A stretch of DNA of 56,846 nt from an uncultured bacterium (GTDB lineage Bacteria > Cyanobacteriota > Vampirovibrionia > Gastranaerophilales > Gastranaerophilaceae): the NCBI GenBank assembly GCA_902777385.1, contig CACYTP010000016.1, positions 413 through 57,258 of the forward strand. Direction: 5' to 3'. How positions within the stretch are numbered: the stretch's first letter is position 1; each line of letters starts with the position of its first letter. Positions 50,971 through 56,846 of the stretch are shown here, in pieces. A program made the translations under genes and the position numbers. The notes beneath the pieces are model-generated. The model was given only the letters and a program-made list of their open reading frames with translations, had not been told where the DNA came from and did not search any database.

Positions 50971-51966
50971 TTGGATTTAAGCATGGGGGGGGGGGCGAAA
51001 TCCTCTCGTAGTGAGGGTTCTAGCGATTTAGGAAGTTCTGCAGCTAAGCAGTTTTGCAGCTTGGACGATTCTGCATTTCCCTCTACCAACGGGAGAGGGC
51101 AGAAAATCAACTTGAGCAAAGCGAAAGTTAGATTTTCGGGAGAGGGATCAGACCTTTCAGATAGTGTTAAATCTTTAGTATCAACAGCCGAAAAAACGGC
51201 TGGATTGCCACGGTCGCAAGACTCCTTGCTCCCTCGCAATGACATGGGGAAAAGAGCTGCATTCACGTTGGCAGAGGTTTTAATCACCCTCGGCATAATC
51301 GGTGTGGTTGCGGCAATGACATTACCTGCTTTAATGCAAAATTATCAGAAGCAGCAGTTTCTGTCAAGTTTAAAGAAGAATTATACTGTTCTGGCACAGG
51401 CTGTAAAAATTGCACAGGCAAATCATGGTGAAGATTTAGTATCATGGAAGTGTAGCGATTGCCCTTTCCCGAGTTATCATAATGAACAATTTACAATCAA
51501 TGTAATGAAACTTTTTGAGTATCTGGGTGAAGGTGTAAAATTTGCTGAAATTGTTGATAAACATGGTCAACAAGGTTTGACTCCTGTCACCTTCTGTGGT
51601 GTGCCTGAAGCAGAGGGTTATAAAAATATGAATGGCGGTACTATGGATACCGGAAGTTTTGGAGGTTTGTGGTCATCAGGATATGTAGTTCTTCAAGACG
51701 GTTCCTGCTGGTATGTGGGCGAAACTAAAAGATCCAATACATCTGATGTTATGGTTAACGTTGTTATTGATGTAAACGGCAGCAAAAGACCAAATCAAAT
51801 GGGAAAAGATGTATATGTGTTTGATATTCACAGGAATGGTGCTGTAATGCCCCCTGAGGGTGATACCAGAAACTGTAGTCATCTTACATGGGCAAGCGGA
51901 CGCAACTGTTCTGCTTTGATTATGAATAACGGTTGGTCATATCCTAAAAATTATTATTGGAAATAA
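50971..51966 (+). CDS. Prepilin-like protein with the element inserted in its leader (copy 3)
   Basis: The native ATG at 50967 (with GGAGG) is out of frame because the tract holds 11 G and runs to a TAG; 10 or 13 G would restore it. In the pilin frame there are a TTG at 50971, an ATG at 50983 and an ATG at 51244 that directly precedes GKRAAFTLAEVLITLGIIGV. The body contains VIDVNGSKRPNQMGKDVYVF and ends with cysteine-rich loops (CSHLTWASGRNC) and WSYPKNYYWK. It is probably a minor pilin-like surface protein with phase-variable or internally initiated expression. It shares promoter, leader and element with copies 1 and 2. Confidence 0.75.
   Translation: MDLSMGGGAKSSRSEGSSDLGSSAAKQFCSLDDSAFPSTNGRGQKINLSKAKVRFSGEGSDLSDSVKSLVSTAEKTAGLPRSQDSLLPRNDMGKRAAFTLAEVLITLGIIGVVAAMTLPALMQNYQKQQFLSSLKKNYTVLAQAVKIAQANHGEDLVSWKCSDCPFPSYHNEQFTINVMKLFEYLGEGVKFAEIVDKHGQQGLTPVTFCGVPEAEGYKNMNGGTMDTGSFGGLWSSGYVVLQDGSCWYVGETKRSNTSDVMVNVVIDVNGSKRPNQMGKDVYVFDIHRNGAVMPPEGDTRNCSHLTWASGRNCSALIMNNGWSYPKNYYWK
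50985..51243 (+). repeat. G-tract plus pilin-leader element, copy 3
   Basis: Eleven G (50985-50995), then the element ending in CCTCGCAATGAC at 51243. The translation in the pilin frame (NGRGQKINLSKAKVRFSGEG) is open throughout and close to copies 1 and 2. Confidence 0.9.
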
Positions 51967-51990
51967 GTTCAATTCACAGCATAATAGGTT

Positions 51991-52716
51991 CTATTTGCCT
52001 AAAATCTCGTTGTATTCTCTTATTGAAATAGTTTTTATTCCTTCAATACCTTTGAATACATCGTTGGTTTCAACAATAGGATTTGCAGAATTGATATCAA
52101 CAACAGCATGAACTTTTGTCAAAAGTTCATCTTCTGTATTCTTAGTTTTGGATATTTCCTTCAATTTAGGGTAATTTTTAAGTAAAAAATCATAAATTTC
52201 ATCTGCTTTTTTATTTTCACAGTTTAGAGAAATTCTTATGCGAGTCATATTTTTGATACCTGAAGATAAAATATGTCTTTCCCAGAAACCGATAGCAACA
52301 AGTACAATTATGCACAAAATCGTTGTAGCAATTGCAACCCCAAACATTCCTGCACCGCAAGCCATGCCGATACTAGCTACAGCCCATAGGGTTGCGGCAG
52401 TTGTCAAACCGAAAACCGTTGCACCATGTCTTAATACGGTACCACCACCTATGAAACCGATACCGGTTACAATTTGTGCGGCAACTCTGGCTGTATCACG
52501 AGTCCCGTATTCATCTCCTGTTACGGATACCATAGGAAAAGCGTATATGGAAAGTATTGTAAATACACAGGCACCAACACAAACAAGAAGATTGGTTCTT
52601 AATCCTGCATATTTGTTTGCCATTTCTCTTTCAAGCCCTATAGCAAAACCCAACAATACTGATGCAATTAGCCTTATACAAATATTCAGGTCAAATACAG
52701 GTATCAAATTTTCCAT
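51991..52716 (-). CDS. MgtC/SapB-family membrane protein
   Basis: A 241-residue protein with an N-terminal MgtC domain of about five spans: LLGFAIGLEREMANKYAGLR (about 20-40), GIGFIGGGTVLRHGATVFGL (about 85-105) and TTAATLWAVASIGMACGAGM (about 105-125). A soluble ACT-like C-terminal domain follows from about 155. Family members act on magnesium or phosphate homeostasis and ATP synthase activity in pathogens, but the role in other bacteria is unclear. It lies 11 bp after oppC, with GGGGAG as the ribosome binding site, and is likely the last gene of the Opp transcript. Confidence 0.9.
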   Translation of the reverse strand: MENLIPVFDLNICIRLIASVLLGFAIGLEREMANKYAGLRTNLLVCVGACVFTILSIYAFPMVSVTGDEYGTRDTARVAAQIVTGIGFIGGGTVLRHGATVFGLTTAATLWAVASIGMACGAGMFGVAIATTILCIIVLVAIGFWERHILSSGIKNMTRIRISLNCENKKADEIYDFLLKNYPKLKEISKTKNTEDELLTKVHAVVDINSANPIVETNDVFKGIEGIKTISIREYNEILGK

Positions 52717-52727
52717 TTTCTCTCCCC

Positions 52728-53792
52728 TTACTTGTTACTTTTCGGATCAAGTACATCTCTAATTGTATCACCTATCACGTTAAAGGCAAGTACGGCAATA
52801 AAAATTAAAAATCCGGGAGTTAAAAGCCAAGGTCTGTAAATTATGTTTGTGTATTCCTGTGCCTCTTTCAGCATATTACCCCAACTTGCGTCAGGCTGCT
52901 GAATTCCGAGTCCGAGAAAACTTAATCCTGATTCGGATAAGATGTAAGATGGCACTGATAACGTCATTGCAACAATTACAAAACTTGTGGTTTGCGGCAG
53001 AATGTGTTTGATTATTATTCTCAATCGGCTTGCACCGATAGATTTTGCTGCCTGTACAAATTCCTGATTTTTTACTGATAAAACCATACCTCTTACAACT
53101 CTGGCAAATCCTGCCCAGCCTATAAGTGCCAATATTATTACAATAAGCATAAACCTTTGTACGCTTGTCATTCCGCTCGGAAGTATTGATGCCAAAATAA
53201 TTAACAGGTAAAAGCTTGGTATAGACATTACTGCTTCTGCAAATCTCATCATTATTGTATCGGTTATTCCGCCGAAATATCCTGATATTCCGCCATATAA
53301 CAAACCTATCGGGAAAAGTACAAATAAAGCAAGAAAGCCTATTGTCATTGATATTCTACCGCCAAAAAGTATTCTGGAGAATACATCACGACCGTTTATG
53401 TCTGTTCCTAAAAAATATAGCCTGCCGTCATTATCGGTTGTAATAAGGTGTCGTTTCATCGGTATTATACCAAACAATTTGTACGGATGTCCTTTGGCAA
53501 AAAATTTGATATAATGTTTTTTGCTGCGGTCAAAATTGTATGTTATTTTTAAATTCTCATTATCAAAGTTTCTGACATAATTGTATGTATATGGTTTTGA
53601 TAAGTGATGATTTTCGTCAACTATAAATATTTTTGACGGAGGTACATACGCCATGGTTCTGTCTGAAAAATCTTTGTTGTATGGTGCGATAATATCAGCA
53701 AACAGCAGCGAAAAATATATTAATCCCAGTACAATTAGTGAAATTCTTGAAAACTTGTCAGCCCAAAGTTTTTTGATAACTTCCTTAAACAT
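52728..53792 (-). CDS. Peptide ABC transporter permease OppC/DppC type
   Basis: A 354-residue binding-protein-dependent permease. An N-terminal span (ISLIVLGLIYFSLLFADIIA) is followed by a periplasmic insert of about 100 residues (APYNKDFSDRTMAYVPPSKI to LGTDINGRDVFSRI). The C-terminal half has the EAA-loop region (ARVVRGMVLSVKNQEFVQAA, then GASRLRIIIKHILPQ). GTDINGRDVFSRILFGGR is typical of DppC/OppC. It overlaps the upstream permease by 8 bp. Substrate is probably oligopeptide or dipeptide. The ATPase subunits are not in the window. Confidence 0.93.
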   Translation of the reverse strand: MFKEVIKKLWADKFSRISLIVLGLIYFSLLFADIIAPYNKDFSDRTMAYVPPSKIFIVDENHHLSKPYTYNYVRNFDNENLKITYNFDRSKKHYIKFFAKGHPYKLFGIIPMKRHLITTDNDGRLYFLGTDINGRDVFSRILFGGRISMTIGFLALFVLFPIGLLYGGISGYFGGITDTIMMRFAEAVMSIPSFYLLIILASILPSGMTSVQRFMLIVIILALIGWAGFARVVRGMVLSVKNQEFVQAAKSIGASRLRIIIKHILPQTTSFVIVAMTLSVPSYILSESGLSFLGLGIQQPDASWGNMLKEAQEYTNIIYRPWLLTPGFLIFIAVLAFNVIGDTIRDVLDPKSNK

Positions 53793-54759
53793 TACCCCTC
53801 CTTATTCTCGGATCGGTAATAATTAGAAGAATATCCGCTATAAGGTTACCGATAATAAGCATTATCGCACCCATCATTAGTGATGCCATTACAAGATTTA
53901 TGTCAGAACGCATTACAGCTTCAAGTATTAATCTTCCCAGTCCCGGATACTGAAATACATATTCTGTCAACGCTGCACCGCTCAATAATCCTGCAAATTC
54001 AAAACCGAGCAGTGTAATCATAGGGTTAAGAGCATTCCTGAGTGCGTGTTTATATATAACATCAAATTCACTCAACCCTTTTGCTCTTGCAAATTTTACA
54101 TAGTCACTGTCTAAAACGTCAAGGAGATTTGCCCTCATCTGCCTTTGTAATCCGGCAAGTGATATTGTAAATAGTACGGTGACAGGCAATATTAAATGAT
54201 GAGTAATATCGATTATTTGCCCGAACAGATTTTTTTCGAGAAAATCCGAACCGGTTAATCCTCCAACAGGAAACCATCCCGTTTTAACGGCAAATATTAA
54301 GAGTAGTACCGCAAAGAAGAATGACGGAATTGCCATGCCTATACTCGTTAAAACCGTTAATATTCTGTCAAGATTTGATTTCCAGTGTAATGCCGCTATT
54401 ACACCCAAAGGTATGCCGACAAGCCATGTTAAAAATATTACTATTGTTGTCAGTAATAAGGTGTTTGGGATGCGTTCCTTGAGTTTTGTACTTACCCTTT
54501 CTCCGTTGGAAGTTATGCCTAAATCACCTTTTACAAAAGATTTCGCCCATTTGCCATATTGAACGATAATTGGCTTATCTAAGCCTAAACGCTGAGTTTC
54601 TTTTTGTAAGGTTTCCTGTGATACGGAAGGATTTAATCTCAATTCTGCCAACGGATCTACGGGACTTAATCGTATTATGAAAAAACTGATTAAAGATACT
54701 ATTATCAGCAGCGGAATTGATTGTAATATTCTTTTTATTATATACTTTAATATTTGCAT
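53785..54759 (-). CDS. Peptide ABC transporter permease OppB/DppB type
   Basis: A 324-residue permease with six spans. It starts ILKYIIKRILQSIPLLIIVS and has the family LNPSVSQETLQKETQRLGLD region, the EAA loop (YVKFARAKGLSEFDVIYKHA) and the ending LIGNLIADILLIITDPRIR, all typical of OppB. Its ATG shares one base with the oppA stop, and GAGG lies 15 nt upstream, consistent with translational coupling. Confidence 0.94.
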   Translation of the reverse strand: MQILKYIIKRILQSIPLLIIVSLISFFIIRLSPVDPLAELRLNPSVSQETLQKETQRLGLDKPIIVQYGKWAKSFVKGDLGITSNGERVSTKLKERIPNTLLLTTIVIFLTWLVGIPLGVIAALHWKSNLDRILTVLTSIGMAIPSFFFAVLLLIFAVKTGWFPVGGLTGSDFLEKNLFGQIIDITHHLILPVTVLFTISLAGLQRQMRANLLDVLDSDYVKFARAKGLSEFDVIYKHALRNALNPMITLLGFEFAGLLSGAALTEYVFQYPGLGRLILEAVMRSDINLVMASLMMGAIMLIIGNLIADILLIITDPRIRRGNV

Positions 54760-56606
54760 TATTTTTTAGTTTCCTCAATATAAATTTCTTCAATATTGTG
54801 TGTTAAACCGCCAAGCATGGACGGATATAAGTTTTTAAATTTATTTCTTATTGCGGAGATGACAAGCGGAGAATATATGTAAATAAAAGGTTTTTCCTCA
54901 TAAGCAATTTTCTGATATTCATCATAGTATTGTTTTCTGGATTTGAATTCAGTTGCAAGTGCCCCTTTGATAAATAATTCATCTAATCTTTTTTCCCATT
55001 CAAGTCTGTCATCTTGTTTATATCCGTTAGGACGCTGATTGAACATGTGTAATGTTCCGTCTGACATCCATACATTTTTCCCGCCGTTGGGTTCAAGCGG
55101 ACTGCCTGTTAATCCCATTATAACCATATCCCAGTCATAAGTATTAACGAGTTTATTTACAAGAGTATTAAATTCAACAGGTTTGAAATTAACTTTCATT
55201 CCCAAATCTTCCAAATCCTGTTTTACCATTACCCCGATAGCTTCACGTTCAGTATTACCGGCATTTGTAAACAGGTCAAATTCAACAGGATGACCGTCTT
55301 TATCAGTAAGTTTTCCTTTTTTATCTTTGTGAAAACCGGATTTTTTGAGTAATTCTTCAGCTTTATTTAAATTTTTGTCATAAGGTGGGAGATTGGTGTT
55401 AAGGTATATGGAATTTAGGCTTTCTGCCGTATATAACGGTGCCCCAAGTCCGTTTGCTATATTAAATACCATATTTTTTCTGTCAATGGTATAGTCTACA
55501 GCTTGACGAAAGTTTTTATCCTGAAACCATTTTTGTTTTATCGGATTTACATAAAAATTTCCTTTTTCATTTTTACGATTATTAAGGTTCATTGTCAGAA
55601 ACATTGTTCCCGTACTCGGACCAATATTATATACTTTAAAGTTGGAATGTTTTTCCATCTCTTTAAATCTTGGTACATTCGCACCCTGAAGCCCTATAAC
55701 GTCTAATTCTCCACCCTCAAATTTTAAAACTTCATTATTTTGATCTCCGACAATTAAATAGACAAGTTTATCAAGATATGGTAATCTTTTGCCGTCTTTA
55801 TTTATTACATAATAATTAGGATTTTTTTCATACACAACTCTTTGTGCCGGAACGTACTCTTTAATTTTGTATGCCCCTGATGTTACAAATTTTTCCGGTG
55901 GAGTATTTGTTGATAAAAATCCTTCAAAATATTCTTTACCCTTTTTTACAGCAGGTTCAAAGATATGTTTTGGTGCAATAGGAGTCGATAAATTTCTGAT
56001 AAAAGGTGCAAAAGGTTTTGGGGTAGTAAACTTTACGGTATATTCGTCTATCTTCGCAACTGTCGGTAGTTTGCCGTCTATAAGCATGGAATCTCTGGTT
56101 GAAGTGTTGCCAAATCCGTCAAAAATAATATTTTGCCATGTGAACACAACATCATCTGCTGTAATCGGTTTTCCGTCAGACCACTTAATACCCTTTCGTA
56201 AATGTATTATGTAATTATTTCCATCTACCAAAAAATCCTTCGCCAATTTTGGTACGGGTTGACCTGTCGTAGGGTGTGTACCCAATAAGCCGTCGTACAT
56301 TATATCTGACATTATTGACGAAATATTATCTTTGGAATTAAAAGGATTAAATGTTTTCGGACCTTCTCCTATAGTAGAAGCTATTAAAGTCCCTCCAAAT
56401 TTCCCGACAGGTGTTTGTGATTCCAAAAAATCAATACCATTTTTGTTTGTAGTAATCTGTTCAGGATATGCCCTGTATAATATTTCATTTTTCTGATTTG
56501 TAGTTGTAATTTTGTTGTCTGTGTTAGGATTATCAATGTTAACACATGAGTGTAATAATAAACCTGCAAATATTAGTATTAATACAACATAACCCAGTTT
56601 TTTCAT
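54759..56606 (-). CDS. Peptide/nickel-type extracellular solute-binding protein (family 5)
   Basis: A 615-residue OppA/DppA-like binding protein. It begins with a lipoprotein-like signal (VLILIFAGLLLHSCVNID; Cys21, with His at -2, so a poor lipobox). The family 5 signature region is DGLLGTHPTTGQPVPKLAKD, then WSDGKPITADDVVFTWQNII. It captures peptides for the OppB/OppC pair. ATG 56606 follows an extended -10 box (TG-T-TAAAAT, 56613-56621 on the minus strand) by 6 nt without a Shine-Dalgarno, so the operon transcript is probably leaderless. The operon order is binding protein, OppB, OppC, MgtC. Confidence 0.93.
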   Translation of the reverse strand: MKKLGYVVLILIFAGLLLHSCVNIDNPNTDNKITTTNQKNEILYRAYPEQITTNKNGIDFLESQTPVGKFGGTLIASTIGEGPKTFNPFNSKDNISSIMSDIMYDGLLGTHPTTGQPVPKLAKDFLVDGNNYIIHLRKGIKWSDGKPITADDVVFTWQNIIFDGFGNTSTRDSMLIDGKLPTVAKIDEYTVKFTTPKPFAPFIRNLSTPIAPKHIFEPAVKKGKEYFEGFLSTNTPPEKFVTSGAYKIKEYVPAQRVVYEKNPNYYVINKDGKRLPYLDKLVYLIVGDQNNEVLKFEGGELDVIGLQGANVPRFKEMEKHSNFKVYNIGPSTGTMFLTMNLNNRKNEKGNFYVNPIKQKWFQDKNFRQAVDYTIDRKNMVFNIANGLGAPLYTAESLNSIYLNTNLPPYDKNLNKAEELLKKSGFHKDKKGKLTDKDGHPVEFDLFTNAGNTEREAIGVMVKQDLEDLGMKVNFKPVEFNTLVNKLVNTYDWDMVIMGLTGSPLEPNGGKNVWMSDGTLHMFNQRPNGYKQDDRLEWEKRLDELFIKGALATEFKSRKQYYDEYQKIAYEEKPFIYIYSPLVISAIRNKFKNLYPSMLGGLTHNIEEIYIEETKK

Positions 56607-56761
56607 AAGTTTATTTTAACATAAATAAAGTTTTGTAAATAGTGAAATCAGGGTAAGCCTGCAGGATAATAAATCGGCAATATAATTTGTTTAATATATC
56701 TTAATAATCACTAAAGTTGCATAATAAAAATACCGTAAATCCATGCAGGAAAGGACTAATT

Positions 56762-56846
56762 ATGGGTTTAGCGGCATCACAAGCAAAATTATTAAGCATA
56801 ACCTCAAGGCTGTCAGACAATGAATTACGCTCACAGTCTATTACTG
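56762..56846 (+). CDS. Start of a hypothetical protein, cut by the window end
   Basis: ATG 56762 has AGGAAAGGA upstream. The 28 visible residues (MGLAASQAKLLSITSRLSDN, then ELRSQSIT) form an amphipathic start. I recall this MGxAASQA(R/K)LL pattern from hypothetical proteins of the Gastranaerophilales group, but cannot confirm it here. The frame is open to the edge. Confidence 0.55.
   Translation, partial: MGLAASQAKLLSITSRLSDNELRSQSIT

Noticed and set aside
50985-50995. G-run lengths taken as exact
   Set aside because: Homopolymers of 10-11 G are prone to sequencing error, so the off-frame state is reported as a hypothesis only.
1-56846. tRNA or rRNA genes
   Set aside because: No T-arm or cloverleaf pattern or conserved rRNA segments were noticed on either strand by reading; a tRNAscan-type search would settle it.

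Overview
The window is AT-rich (roughly one third G+C) bacterial chromosome. It probably comes from the non-photosynthetic, fermentative cyanobacterial relatives (Melainabacteria/Vampirovibrionia, Gastranaerophilales-like), though this is inference from gene content and not a phylogeny. Supporting signs are several prepilin-like proteins with an AFTLAEVLITLGIIG start, LptC/LptA envelope genes, sensory and group B [FeFe]-hydrogenases, a B12-dependent ribonucleotide reductase, and several lineage-type hypothetical proteins. No rRNA, tRNA, CRISPR array, phage or transposase gene was recognised.

Layout. 1-4.8 kb: a phosphopantetheinyl transferase-lipoyl synthase fusion, a TPR protein, two tandem secreted paralogues and a LipM/LplA-type enzyme, so lipoate metabolism is spread across this part. 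4.8-7.5 kb (minus strand): HydF, a family 2 glycosyltransferase, the hibernation factor Hpf and a Cys-rich small protein. 7.9-13 kb: a DUF2400 protein, GlyA, a broken pilin-like gene, a WecA/TagO-like transferase, then a consensus promoter with a structured leader ahead of a small membrane protein. 13-18 kb: LepA, a TPR protein, SstT. 18.1-18.65 kb: a mosaic of GC-richer hairpin repeats. 19-23.1 kb: an lptC-lptA-TPR-dprA operon. 23.3-33 kb: TopA, a solute-binding protein, a tandemly duplicated small-ORF/RNA module, RarA, IleS and a DctA/GltP-type symporter. 33.1-38.6 kb: a sensory-hydrogenase operon (HydS, PP2C-type phosphatase, thioredoxin-like ferredoxin), then OadG with an NhaD-type antiporter and an unlisted 43-residue membrane peptide. 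38.7-46.9 kb: L28, a pilin-like gene, NrdJ, an orphan radical SAM protein, a second element-bearing pilin gene and a group B hydrogenase. 47-56.8 kb: a hypothetical protein, a candidate sRNA, AlaS, a third element-bearing pilin gene, MgtC, an OppABC set and the first codons of another gene.

Three observations stand out. (1) Three pilin-like loci carry the same ~240-250 bp element at the same place, directly after a run of 10-11 G between the native ATG and the class III signal peptide. The element is open in the pilin frame in the two intact copies, and in all three loci the tract length puts the native ATG out of frame, which suggests phase variation. (2) Two tandem modules at 26.85-27.5 kb each have a promoter, a hairpin that sequesters the ribosome binding site, a mini-ORF (32 or 24 codons) and a downstream hairpin. 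(3) At least eight genes lack a Shine-Dalgarno and have an extended -10 box 6-7 nt before ATG, so they look leaderless. A modular hairpin repeat that abuts gene 3' ends, and in two cases supplies the stop codon, is a further novelty.
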